Origin: Platynereis dumerilii
Lineage: Eukaryota > Annelida > Polychaeta > Phyllodocida > Nereididae
Assembly: GCA_026936325.1 (NCBI GenBank)
Contig: JAPTHN010000001.1
Location: 76,205,380 to 76,269,379, forward strand
Direction: 5' to 3'
DNA length: 64,000 nucleotides
Notes under the pieces: model-generated
What the model was told of the DNA's origin: nothing
Databases searched by the model: none
What the model saw: only the letters and a program-made list of their open reading frames with translations
Program-made: the position numbers and the translations under genes
Shown here: piece after piece, positions 1-22,443 of the stretch
How positions within the stretch are numbered: the stretch's first letter is position 1
Layout: every line of letters begins with the position of its first letter

Positions 1-18
1 CATCCGCGCACAGACGCC

Positions 19-243
19 GTCTATTTCAGGTTCCTGGATGGACGTGCATTGCCTCAATCGTCCCCTACTCCAGGCTCCTGGGTAGGGCATAAGAACCGAC
101 GGCCTACTTCCGGCTCCGGAGTAGGCACCTGCAAGATCGAACATTATAGCCTGTTGAAACCAGGCATCGACCTTGGCAGATAGATGTCATCTATTTCAGG
201 CTCCTGGATAGATGTGCTGTACCCTACGCCAGACGCTTGGGTA
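19..243. repeat. array of short hairpins, about 43-bp spacing
   Basis: Four clear imperfect palindromes are centred near 31, 75, 114 and 202, with weaker ones near 157 and 232, so spacing is roughly 30-45 bp. Each strong unit has an 11-12-base arm, a 2-base loop and a returning arm, with core CTAYTYCAGG then CCTGGRTAG. The outer three bases differ between units but stay paired: GTC/GAC (19-43), CCC/GGG (63-87), GCC/GGC (102-126) and ATC/GAT (189-213). In the third unit the inner CAGG/CCTG becomes CCGG/CCGG. No open reading frame explains this. The array may continue left of the window. Family unknown. Confidence 0.65.
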
Positions 244-325
244 AGATTATACTCGACTCTCGTTGGGCTCCCATCTGGGCTGCCTCGTTCATGTGCACCT
301 CGTCAGGAGAGTCTTCGTCTCCGTG

Positions 326-735
326 GGCTTGAGGCCTAACTCGATACACATGAACTATGGACATCTTTTACATTGTGTATTTTATGTGTCAATATCTCAT
401 TTATGTTATTTTCCTTTCAGCTCAATTTCAATTCTCTCGTTATTTTATATAATCTGTCTATTGTTATCTATATTCCATCTATAATGATTTCTACAATAAT
501 ATCAAATCCCATTTACTTGTAACTTCTTCGAACCTTTTAAAACCAATTGTTATGTTAAACATTTCATTGTAAATCTCATGTAAATCATAAATCCATATAT
601 GTCATTGTTTCAATCTTAATGTTAAACCAAATCCTAAAATTTCATCTCTAAACTTAAAATTGTTTCAAACTAATTTTTCAAAAATTAAAATTTTAAAAAC
701 CCAATGTTGCCTTTGTGTCGTCCCTGTACAAAAAA
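326..735. repeat. 410-bp direct repeat, copy 1
   Basis: This AT-rich segment recurs at 912-1321. By eye the two copies differ at only about two bases. Copy 1 follows the hairpin array directly and ends in a short A run. A 176-bp unique spacer (736-911) separates the copies. No conserved protein is recognised in either. Confidence 0.85.
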
Positions 736-911
736 CAAAGGTTGGCACTCCAGCCGAATTTTTGTACAGGGGGCGACACTTTCCATACACGTGGTGACAT
801 CTAGTGAGAATTTCGAAGCCATGTGACTCTTTCTTCAACCACAAGCATGGCCACACCATTTCATTTGCAGCAACCACCACCATCCCCAACCACCGCCTAC
901 TATATCCGAGA

Positions 912-1321
912 GGCTTGAGGCCTAACTCAATACACATGAACTATGGACATCTTTTACATTGTGTATTTTATGTGTCAATATCTCATTTATGTTATTTTCC
1001 TTTCAGCTCAATTTCAATTCTCTCGTTATTTTATATAATCTGTCTATTGTTATCTATATTCCATCTATAATGATTTCTACAATAATATCAAATCCCATTT
1101 ACTTGTAACTTCTTCGAACCTTTTAAAACCAATTGTTATGTTAAACATTTCATTGTAAATCTCATGTAAATCATAAATCCATATATGTCATTGTTTCAAT
1201 CTTAATGTTAAACCAAATCCTAAAATTTCATCTCTAAACTTAAAATTGTTTCAAACTATTTTTTCAAAAATTAAAATTTTAAAAACCCAATGTTGCCTTT
1301 GTGTCGTCCCTGTACAAAAAA
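912..1321. repeat. 410-bp direct repeat, copy 2
   Basis: Second copy of the 326-735 segment, offset by 586 bp and about 99.5% identical by eye. It ends in an A run and passes into T-rich DNA. The near identity suggests a recent tandem duplication or two copies of one element end. A miniature LTR pair is possible, since the repeats can be bounded as TG...CA, but no flanking target-site duplication, primer-binding site or polypurine tract is convincing. Confidence 0.85.
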
Positions 1322-1477
1322 AATAAAATTCCAACTTTTTTTTTCAGTTACGCTATTTTTTTTTTCAAAAAGAGGAAATCGGACAACTCCTGTTTTTCAA
1401 ACTTAAACATTCTTTATTCCAAGATTAAAATTTTTTTTTTCAAAATTTGTTTTCGATTTCGCCAATTTTTTTTAAAA
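1322..1477. repeat. T-rich interspersed repeat
   Basis: Long T runs are broken by the phrase TCAAAAAGAGGAAATC (near 1364). The same phrase in the same T-rich setting occurs near 49268, so this is a dispersed low-complexity repeat rather than chance sequence. No coding content. Confidence 0.55.
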
Positions 1478-2820
1478 TGGTGTATGTCATGAGCTAAGGA
1501 TATCAGAGACAAATGGTTATGATCTAAGAATATCAGGAGCAGATGATATATGGGACCAGAGGAAGTGATGGTGTATGTCATGAGCTGAGGATATCAGAGA
1601 CAAATGGTTATGATCTAAGAATATCAGGAGCAGACGATATATGGGACCAGAGGAAGTGATGGTGTATGTCATGAGCTGAGGATATCAGAGACAAATGGTT
1701 ATGATCTAAGAATATCAGGAGCAGACGATATATAGGACCAGAGGAAGTGATGGTGTATGTCATGAGCTAAGGATACAAGAGACAAACAGTGATGATCTAA
1801 GAAAATCAGGGAGCAGATGATATATGGGACCAGAGGAAGTGATGGTGTATGTCATGAGCTAAGGATATCAGAGACAAATGGTGATGATCTAAGAATATCA
1901 GGAGCAGACGATATATGGGACCAGAGGAAGTGATGGTGTATGTCATGAGCTAAGGATATCAGAGACAAATGGTGATGATCTAAGAATATCAGGAGCAGAC
2001 GATATATGGGACCAGAGGAAGAAATGGTGTATGTCATGAGCTAAGGATATCAGAGACAAATGGTGATGATCTAAGAATATCAGGAGCAGACGATATATAG
2101 GACCAGAGGATGAAATGGTGTATGTCATGAGCTGAGGATATCAGAGACAAATGGTTATGATCTAAGAAAATCAGGGAGCAGATGATATATGGGACCAGAG
2201 GAAGTGATGGTGTATGTCATGAGCTGAGGATATCAGAGACAAATGGTTATGATCTAAGAATATCAGGAGCAGACGATATATAGGACCAGAGGAAGTGATG
2301 GTGTATGTCATGAGCTGAGGATATCAGAGACAAATGGTTATGATCTAAGAATATCAGGAGCAGACGATATATAGGACCAGAGGAAGTGATGGTGTATGTC
2401 ATGAGCTAAGGATACAAGAGACAAATGGTGATGATCTAAGAAAATCAGGGAGCAGATGATATATGGGACCAGAGGAAGTGATGGTGTATGTCATGAGCTG
2501 AGGATATCAGAGACAAATGGTTATGATCTAAGAATATCAGGAGCAGACGATATATGGGACCAGAGGAAGTGATGGTGTATGTCATGAGCTAAGGATATCA
2601 GAGACAAATGGTGATGATCTAAGAATATCAGGAGCAGACGATATATAGGACCAGAGGAAGTGATGGTGTATGTCATGAGCTAAGGATACAAGAGACAAAC
2701 AGTTATGATCTAAGAATATCAGGGAGCAGATGATATATGGGACCAGAGGATGAAATGGTGTATGTCATGAGCTAAGGATATCAGAGACAAATGGTGATGA
2801 TCTAAGAATATCAGGAGCAG
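1478..2820. repeat. 91-bp satellite array, block 1 (about 15 units)
   Basis: The phrase TGGTGTATGTCATGAGCT recurs near 1478, 1569, 1660, 1751, 1843, 1934, 2025, 2116, 2208, 2299, 2390, 2482, 2573, 2664 and 2756, giving a period of 91-92 bp. A variant unit carrying GGATACAAGAGACAAA occurs near 1751, 2390 and 2664, that is 7 then 3 units apart, so the array has grown in multi-unit blocks. Short open frames on the - strand come from the repeat and are not genes. Confidence 0.97.
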
Positions 2821-4060
2821 TAGGGTGGTCCAAAAAACTTTTTTTGTCAATATCAATTCGCATACCCTCCTATTTTGTGAGAAATGGTGCAAAAACAATG
2901 CAGCTTAAATTTTATGAAAATCAAACAAGAGGAAGGGGTCCCCCAAAGGCCTTTAAGTTGCAATGTTTTTTTAATTTTCGACCATTTTCGCCAATTCGCG
3001 GTTCTCTATAACTTCGTCAGTATTAGTCATACAACATTCTAATAGCCATGGTTGGAAAGATCTCAAAAAGACCTTCAATTTGCATACCAACATCAATGGT
3101 CTAGGACGATATCTTGATTCCCATTAGCCCTTCAGCCTGCACTCTTTAGAATTAAAATGACGCAGATTGTCTAATCCTGTTTAAAAAATGGCTTTGGAAT
3201 TTTTTTCAATATTAATTACAGTGATTCGCATTCTCATAGTTCTAGAATGACCAAATACAAAAAACTTTTTGATTTTTACCATGAGAGTGCCTGGCATGTG
3301 AGTGATGAAGTTTTAATGTTAACGTCAGTTGAAAACTCGTAAAATGTGAGATGGGGCCTGTTGCATTTCATATAATATCTTCGTCAGAATTTATTGCAGG
3401 GCAACATGAGTGGTACCAAATGAAAGGAAATACTCTTAGCATTCTCCTTGTACCAATGATGTAGTCCTATATTTAATTCTTGTGAAGTTAAAATATGAAA
3501 TATAACAGCCCCTCCATGAATTGTTTCAATAATTCCGACGAAATTTTGCATTAAAACTTCCAAGCTCATAAATCTGGATTTTTCCATGACCAAAAATTTA
3601 AAAAATATTTTGTTTGCTTATTCTGGAAATTGAAGAATGTGAATCACAGCAATTATCAGTGAAAAAAAACATCAAAAGCCTTTTTTTAATAGGATTAGAC
3701 AGTCAGCGACATTTTCATTCAGAAAAGTGCAGGCCGAAGAGTCAATGGGAGTTAAGATATCGTCCTAGACCATTGATGTTGGTATTCAAAATATAGGTCT
3801 TTTTGAGAGCCTTCCAACCATAGCAATTAGAATGCTGTATGACTAATACTGACGAAGTAATGGAGAACCGCGGATTGGCGAAAATGGTCGAAAATTTAAA
3901 AAACATTGCAACTTTAAGGCCTTTGGGGGACCCCTTCCCCTTGTTGGATTTTCATAAAATTTCTCATGCATCAGTTTTATACCTAACCTCATCAAATAAG
4001 AGGGTATGCGATGTGAAATTCACAAAATAATTTTTCCCCATCTAAAAATGAACCACCCTA
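2821..4060. mobile_element. 1.24-kb foldback DNA element inserted in the satellite
   Basis: The whole element is a long diverged palindrome centred near 3440. The left arm (2821 to about 3435) matches the reverse complement of the right arm (about 3445 to 4060). Examples are the ends TAGGGTGGTCCA and TGAACCACCCTA, the pair near 2935-2970 and 3900-3960, and the pair near 2990-3070 and 3790-3900. The flanking 8 bases are AGGAGCAG (2813-2820) and ATGAGCAG (4061-4068), 7 of 8 matching, as expected for a hAT-type duplication, though satellite variation could mimic it. No transposase is encoded. It is a non-autonomous element; transcripts would fold into a long hairpin. Confidence 0.85.
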
Positions 4061-4168
4061 ATGAGCAGATGATATATGGGACCAGAGGAAGTGATGGTGT
4101 ATGTCATGAGCTAAGGATATCAGAGACAAATGGTTATGATCTAAGAATATCAGGGAGCAGATGATATA
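4061..4168. repeat. 91-bp satellite array, block 2
   Basis: About 1.2 units of the same satellite resume after the foldback element and stop where the LINE tail begins. This shows that both elements landed in a pre-existing array. Confidence 0.93.
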
Positions 4169-5241
4169 TTTGATTTATTTTTGATTTGATTTGATTTATT
4201 TATTCAAAATAACAACATATGAACAATACAAAAACAATGGGAGTTTAAGTAAAAAATTACAACGTAACTCCCACTAACTGGCAGAATTAAGCATTTTCAA
4301 ATTAGTTATAAAATTCTTGATTGACACTGAATTAATAGTTCTTTCATCTAAATTATTCCATTTATTTACAATTCGATTGCTCCAAAAATATTTTCTTTTC
4401 TCAGTACGGCTATAAAACACATACAGCTGTTTATTATGACCTCTACTTCTATGTACAAATTTATAAACTTCTTCCTTATCATTTATATTGAGATTTGTAT
4501 GACAATTAATAACTTTGTAAAACAATATTAAATCAGAATTTTTTCTTCGAATTTCCAATGAATCTAAGTTCAAAAAATGTAATCTTTCTTCATACGAAAC
4601 ATTTTCATAGTTCAATATACGTCGGGTGAAATACCTTTGCACACGTTCTACTTTGTCTTTATTACATTGTAATATTGGTGACCAAGCCTGACTAGAATAT
4701 TCTAAAAGTGGTCTGACATAACATATATACATTTTGAGATAAAACTTGTAATTGTGATTCTTAAAAATTGAAAAAAGTTTATGAAGAACAAAATACGCTT
4801 TCCTAGTAATGTTTATACAATGGAGTGTAAATTTCAAATTTGACTGGATAGTAACTCCAATATCATTAATATTGTTGACAGTTTCAATAATTTCATTATT
4901 CAATAAAAAATTAAAGTTCACTTTGTTAATACCAATAGTCAATACTTTCGTTTTGTCTGGATTTAAATCCATCTGCCAAATGTCGGCCCATTTAGCAACA
5001 TTATCTAAATCTTCTTGTAATAATATGCAATCATTTACATTCTGAATAGACTTATACAGTTTTGTATCATCAGCATATATACTAATAGTACTATGTTTGA
5101 CAACATTAGGCAAATCTGACGAGTAACACAAAAATAAAACAGGACCTAACACAGTCCCTTGAGGGACTCCTGATTTAACATCAGTTGTATGTGAGATTGC
5201 ATCATTAATTTTTACTTGTTGAAGTCTTCCAGTATATATGT
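4169..5241 (-). mobile_element. 5'-truncated LINE with reverse transcriptase C-terminal half
   Basis: The - strand frame from about 5236 to 4274 encodes the second half of a non-LTR reverse transcriptase. It shows SGVPQGTVLGPVLF, the catalytic ISIYADDTKLY motif, LNPDKTKVLTIG, a YVRPLLEYSSQAWSP thumb motif and a DLILFYKV stretch, ending in a stop at 4274-4276. The style is that of the CR1/L2/Jockey group. The 3' end is a TTTGAT-rich tail (4169-4205). The 5' end is truncated, as is usual for LINEs. The first 13 codons of the open frame are satellite sequence, an accidental fusion. The frame is intact over about 320 codons, suggesting a young insertion. Confidence 0.9.
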
Positions 5242-5545
5242 GACCAGAGGAAGTGATGGTGTACACCAGAGGAAGTGATGGTGTATGTCATGAGCTAAGG
5301 ATACAAGAGACAAACAGTTGTGATCTAAGAAAATCAGGGAGCAGATGATATATGGGACCAGAGGAAGTGATGGTGTATGTCATGAGCCAAGGATATCAGG
5401 GGGCAAATGGTGACGATCTGGGAATGTCACGAACCAGATGATATATATAGGACCAGAGGATGAGATAGTGTTTGTCATGAGCTACGGATATCAGAGACAA
5501 ATGGTGATGATCTAAATATGTCAGGGAGCATATTATATATCTGAC
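5242..5545. repeat. 91-bp satellite array, block 3 (diverged edge)
   Basis: About 3.3 units of the satellite resume after the LINE and become steadily more diverged to the right, fading near 5545. Edge units of satellites are usually the least homogenised, so this is probably the original right border of the array. Confidence 0.88.
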
Positions 5546-6116
5546 CATATGGGGTGGGGGCATCTCAGCATCGAAGGAGAGGAGGGAACAGGGCAAATAT
5601 AGGGGACTGGAACGGGGGTAGGGAGTTGCATGCTCCTCCCGTACCATCCCCACCCCAATAAGGGCACCACTGACATGATTGTAGGTTTTGCATAATGTAT
5701 ATGTATGCACAATAAACTCGAACAAATTTGTATAGAAGTTGGCATGCTGTCGTTGACGTTTCTCCGGCTCCAATAAGGATTAGGGGCCATCAAACGGTCG
5801 GCAAAATTTTTCCGGCAGCATTGAGTACTTTCACTTCTATTAGAATTTCAATTCGACTCTTGCACAAAGGTCAGACGGTTTTTGATTGAAAGTTTGAAAA
5901 CTGACATGGGTCAAAGAGGCCAACGGAAAGGCTTTAGAGTTCAGAACTTTTTTAAACAAAAATGTGCCTTCTGATAATACTAGGCCTTCTTAATCCAAGT
6001 GCCAGGCCACTGGCACTGTTGGGTCAGAAGAGTTTTAACTTAAAGTTAATTTAACGGTAAAAACGATAGAACAGTACAACTAAAAGTAAAGCTAACTAAA
6101 TAGTTATACTGAAATA
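5546..6116. other. no recognised feature
   Basis: A GC-rich patch (5565-5660) and then AT-rich DNA. Overlapping short - strand frames near 5396-5793 show no recognisable domain and no coding-like composition. I see no repeat shared with the rest of the window. Confidence 0.4.
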
Positions 6117-6720
6117 TTGGACTTACCTAGTAGAATCTTGAATGATCTGGAACTTGATCTTGACATTCTTGTTTACAATAAGTCTCAATTCTCAAGCATT
6201 GAAGACTTGGAAGCAGGGACGGACGCAGGGGGGGGGGATGGGGGGGATGCATCCCCCCCCACCGGACCAAAATTTACATATTTTTACATGTTAATTTTAT
6301 CCGCGCGCAGTCGCGTTGTGTCGCGAATTATGCGTTCTGTCTATCAACATCAGAAGCAGAAGTTCAAATGGCCCTCAACCAGCAAATGATGAAAGCCAAA
6401 GTAGAACAATCCCAGAAAGAACTTAATCTTCCTTCCCATTCATCTTCTGGCGATAGTGCCAGTCCCGTCCGACCCTCGTCATTCTCAAGTATCTTCTGGT
6501 CTCCCCCCTAAAGCTCCACAGCAACCCCAAAAACCTGGCGAAGATGACGACCGCAGTAGAAACAAGTATAAAGGACCCCCTCGTAGGAGCTACTCGACCA
6601 ATCAGGATAATGCTTCAACTTCAACAGGGTATGACACAGCATCATTGGAAAGACCAGGGCGTTCCACCCACTCCAACAGGAATTCAATGGACGCGACAGC
6701 CCGATAGACCCCCCCACCGG
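6117..6720 (+). pseudogene. coding-like relic, family unknown
   Basis: Two stretches look protein-coding by composition. One near 6117-6220 would encode an acidic, leucine-rich peptide containing NDLELDLDILVYNK. The other, near 6388-6707, would encode a Pro/Ser/Asn-rich hydrophilic chain with PPKAPQQPQKPGEDDDRSR. Between them lies an odd G-run/C-run palindrome (6228-6262). No start, splice signal or known domain makes a gene. It may be a decayed retroelement or a dead host gene and looks broken. Low certainty on origin. Confidence 0.3.
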
Positions 6721-6790
6721 AATTTTCTGGATCCTCCCCTGCTTGGAAGTTGGAAGTTGCATCTTATTGGATGAAGACGGAGTGCACATT

Positions 6791-7167
6791 CAGGGGCACC
6801 CCATGATCTGTTATACCAATTATCTGTTATGCAGCAGGTGCCCGGCTGGCTGGCAGACTGTCAGCGAGGATGTTCCCAGCTGGCAAAGTTGTCAGCTGGG
6901 ATCCAATTTTTGGCGCCCAACCGATGAAATTTGCAGTCAGGTAATGAGAAAGCAGTTGAGGTGGCTGGCTGGGAAAGAAAAAGATTTATATCAGCTGGCT
7001 GGGAGGCGCTGAATGACGCTTGGGCTGGCTGGCAACCCAGCTGGCAGCATAATAGATATTTTCTCCCAGTTGCATAAAAAATTGATCTAAGTGTCACAAA
7101 AGATGTGCAACCAGGAGCTTACACTGATATGGGAATTATAATAACACACTGTCGTGGGGTGCCCCTG
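6791..7167 (-). mobile_element. 377-bp TIR element, CCAGC-rich family (copy 1)
   Basis: The ends are inverted: CAGGGGCACCCCATGA on the left and the complement of CAGGGGCACCCCACGA on the right. They are flanked by a perfect 6-bp duplication CACATT (6785-6790 and 7168-7173). The interior is rich in GCTGGCTGGC/CCAGCTGG phrases. The reverse complement matches the element at 11110-11640 along much of its length, for example the TTTTGTGACACTTA phrase. No coding capacity. The ends resemble those of hAT elements but the duplication is 6 bp, not 8. Confidence 0.8.
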
Positions 7168-7173
7168 CACATT

Positions 7174-7834
7174 TAGCTACTTAATTTCTCGAACACTTGA
7201 AGTCTAGCACTGGGTGCTCAAACTGCTGATGCATAGAACTTCAAAGTCAGATTCCAACTTCACAGACATTGACTAGTCCACTACTAGTAAGTCGAGTTGA
7301 CCATGATGTGGTCATTATTCTGTTGCCAAAGGTTCAGTTGTGTTGTCAAAACGCAGTTTTTAACAACTCGAACCTGTGACTTTCAGAGTCAAATAATGCA
7401 TCTACTTGCTTTCCTGTTGCCCAATTTCATGTTTTTCATGCAATTCAGTGGCGATCTGTGCAGAATAACTCCATGGCCCACCATTTGTGACAAAATCTGA
7501 TTAGTGTCTTTGTAATTTAATACGGGGCGCCACAGTACGGTAGACACTGCGCGCCCTCTGTCGATAAACAGTTATTATTTGCCTCCCAAAATTATGCCTT
7601 TTCTTTCTTTTTTGTTTGTTAACTGATTATTATATAACTGCTACGATAATAGAAATGATATTAAACTTTATATATTTAACAATTTTTGGTTGCTTGAGTA
7701 CTCTGACATTTTTGTTATGTTAATCAAATAATTGGCATATTCCATGAGGCAATCATGGCAAAACAAGAAGAAATTTTGTGGAATGGAATTCTGTAAAAAT
7801 TGACAGGAAAACATGTTAGAATAAGGGTCTAACC
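7174..7834 (+). promoter_or_regulatory. upstream region of the TMEM185 gene
   Basis: Non-coding sequence between the 377-bp element and the TMEM185 start codon at 7835. A short CpG-containing patch (7520-7570) is the best candidate for a core promoter. No TATA box at a sensible distance is evident. The bases before the ATG (AACC) are compatible with a eukaryotic start context. The transcription start is not determinable from sequence. Confidence 0.3.
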
Positions 7835-19168
<11,334 letters not shown>

Positions 19169-22100
19169 ATAAGTCCTCTACTTTTATTTTATTTTATTTT
19201 AACTCATTACGGTTAAGTTAAGAAGTTTCGATCATGTCGGAGTCTCTTCTCGGGATTGGTGAAGTCTATACGATTATTCTGTGGATTGGTGAAGTTCAGA
19301 CATTCTGAATATCTCACAACTTTTTCTTCCGGATTATATAATATCATGTCAGCAACTCTTAATTTTGTGTAATTTCAATGTTTGCATAATTTTCTCATAG
19401 ATATTTTGGATTCAACGTTTTCATGACTGAGTTTTACCAATATAACTCACTGTGACTCAATATTGAAGTTGGTCTAATCTCTGACTGGGAAATGACTCTT
19501 GAACATTCTGGACAGTGTCTGAGGACTTTCAACAGTCCCTGAATTGGATTATTTTATCAGTTACCATGAATACAGTTGAGTCAACAATGTTGATCATTGT
19601 TGTAACACTGTTGTTGTTTGACAATTCCTCTCCCAGGGGAAAGGATTATTTATGAACTAATTGTGTAGAAATTGATTTAATTGTCATTTTCGTTTTAGTT
19701 TAAACTCCCAATCTTTACCGAGCCATACCTTTAATAACAGTTGATCTCTGGAATAGGGTTTCAATTTTGAATGGGTACCAAGCATTTCAGAACTTTACAA
19801 AACAAAAATGACATCTTGATTAAGCATGTATACAGTCCCAGTTCTCATTATTGGGATATAATAATTGGAATAATTATGATTATCGGAATACTATGTCTTA
19901 GATTTATTCCTTGTATGGACAAAAACAAAAAAATTAATAATGTTTGGAATCATTCTGAATTCTCAATGATTCGGGATCTCTGGGACATTTTATCGCATAA
20001 TAGTGATAATAGTATACGTCAAGCAAACATTCTACGGTAACTACAGCTCATTCGTTTTAGATGGCAAGTAGTATTGATTTTACAGAACTTCATTTAAAGC
20101 TCTAACCCATTTCTTTGCGAGATGGCATGCACACGTATGTGTCATTGCTCCAGCTTTTAGTGTATTACGAAATGGAATTTTAGGATAACTCACTATAGGA
20201 TTACAAACTGATAATCATGAATTCATCTTGGATAATTCCAATTATTTACCATGTACAACTAATTGATATATTTATAAAACTTCATATGGGATAATGGATT
20301 ACAAAATACAAATATCTTCAAATCTTTGCAATAAAGACACATCACAATATGGATTAATAATTTCATAGTTTCCTACCAATAATATTACTCAACTTGGACA
20401 CTAGCATTTATAAGATATTCCTAATTGGTGTGAAAATGACTATATATGATTGGTTTTGTGCTTGTGGACTTGTACATACACACTAGTCTGGTCTGATGAC
20501 CTATATTTTAATTTTCTTGAAAATATTATTTTCTTGTGTGAATAGAAAAAAATCCATTTACACACAATTGGAATCTGTAGCTATAAATCATTTGCTTTAA
20601 GTAGAAAACATTAAATTGCACACAAGGACTGTGCTGGCAAAAACAATTACATTTCTTTTAATCTTTGTCAATTTTATTATGTTGTAATTTGAATTATTTT
20701 TCAATTGTAATAAATTAATAATCATGACAAACAAACAAGAAGTTATCTCTTTCAATGATCGTTATTTTATATTTCCACTGACCAGGACAATATAAGATCT
20801 CACCCGTAGCCAAATGGCCTTTAAAGAAGGAAAAGGGATTGTCAGATGAATAATAATATTCAAAAGACCTTTCTGCCACCCTTGATACTTCATGTTAACT
20901 TTGTAGTTAACTTTTTTACAACAAGTTCAACTTATTAAATGAGCCCTAACTTGGTTTATTTGTGTGTTAACTTGCCCAATAGTACTATAGTTTGATTTTA
21001 TGGCTGTAATTGGAGCATGTTTTCGAGTTGTATTCCATGAACAGAACTAGAGCACCATTAGTAGTGTCTAAGACCAAGCTGGACCGTTTCATGAAATCTG
21101 TGTTTAGGTGTGCTTGTTCTCCTCCGCAGTTGCATAAGTTAGAATTCCTGGATGGAGAGCAAATTGATTGCTAAATCTTCATGAGAGCAACAATCATAAA
21201 ATGTTATGAGATTGCATTAATCTAGGCGGTGCCTCTGTGGCAGCCATTTTGGTAGCCATCTTGGATTTCTTTGAATCTCAGACCCTAGGAAGGACACCTG
21301 TTGGCAGTATTGTGCTTAAATCATCTGAGTGCTACAAAATGAGCCGAAGGACCAAAGCATATATTTCTATGCATTAAAGTATATATTGAGGAGGTGGTGC
21401 ATGAGGTTAGATTGACTCCTTGGTGGCCAGTTTGGAAACCTTTTTAGTATTTTAGTGCACATGTTAAAAGACCTGCCTATGGAACCGAAATTCATAAAAT
21501 CTTGGCTTGATGACTTCTGCATCAATTTTTGGCAGTCATCTTGGATTTCTTCATATCTGAGAGAGGTCTACGAAAGTGTGCATAAGCCCTACAAATCATC
21601 AAAAAGCCATTAAATCTGGCAATTAATCAACCAATTAATACCATCATGAAAACACAAACAAGAATTTATATATTTCATCAGTTTATTTTCGATTTCAATG
21701 GACAAGCACTGCACAGCTAGTATTGAGAGGATGATAAATTGATAAGCATGACAAGATGACAAGATGAGCATTCATTTAAGAGTATAGTCCTTCTAAAATG
21801 AACAAATTAATTGACTCCTTGTATCTTTGGTAAAAAAAGCATTTACATGTTATTCCACGAAAGTAAAACAACAAAAGAGATTGTGATAGTAAGTGTCAGT
21901 TAGACTGAGGCTACCCAATTTCACACAACAAAGTCGGTATGTTAAGCAAGGTGTAAAAACTCCACATAGATCTGTATAATATGCTATATATATGTGACTA
22001 TCACAGTTGTGACCAAAATTCAAAAATATGTACAAAAACAATATAATACCCTGCAGGTTGGAAAATATCACAAATAGGCAAGTACGTAAAAAAGTAGGAA

Positions 22101-22222
22101 ACTGTAAAACTATAAGATGAAGTATTTAAACGTGATCATATCCCTAAGTTAGATTTCTATGACCTGATAACTTAGGCGTCAGTCGGCATTCTGTGTTGTG
22201 TATTGACTAAAATAATAATTAA
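19169..22222. other. TMEM185 3' UTR and intergenic DNA
   Basis: AT-rich non-coding DNA. AATAAA-type signals near 20330 and 20708 could end the TMEM185 transcript. Two related segments (21230-21330 and 21525-21600) share GCCATCTTGGATTTCTT-like phrases and may be pieces of an old repeat. No gene is supported. Confidence 0.4.
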
Positions 22223-22443
22223 GGCCTGACATACTTAAGTTTTAGCTTGTCGGATTGACCGACCCAACAGATTTTCTGCCTACGGAAAAAAAACTTGAGT
22301 TTACCCTAAATTTTAATTAAATTGACATTATAGAATATAAAAAATGGAGATTACAGCTCCTTCTTTTTTTTTGTCCTACTGACCGACCGTCGAAAACGTG
22401 TCTGGAGAAAATCTGAGAAGCTAAAGATCAATTATGTCTGGCC
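22223..22443. mobile_element. Harbinger-like MITE, diverged copy
   Basis: It begins GGCCTGACATAC and ends AATTATGTCTGGCC. It shares GACCGACC, a T run, GAGAAGCTAAAGATCAATTA and GACATTATA with the copies at 48150 and 50991. Clear TTA flanks are not preserved here, which fits an older insertion. 221 bp, no coding capacity. Confidence 0.72.

Noticed and set aside
326-1321. Miniature LTR element
   Set aside because: TG...CA limits can be drawn, but there is no target-site duplication, no primer-binding site and no clear polypurine tract.
1852-2128. Overlapping 61-codon - strand frames with nearly the same protein
   Set aside because: They are the 91-bp satellite read in two of its registers; the period is not a multiple of three and stops recur.
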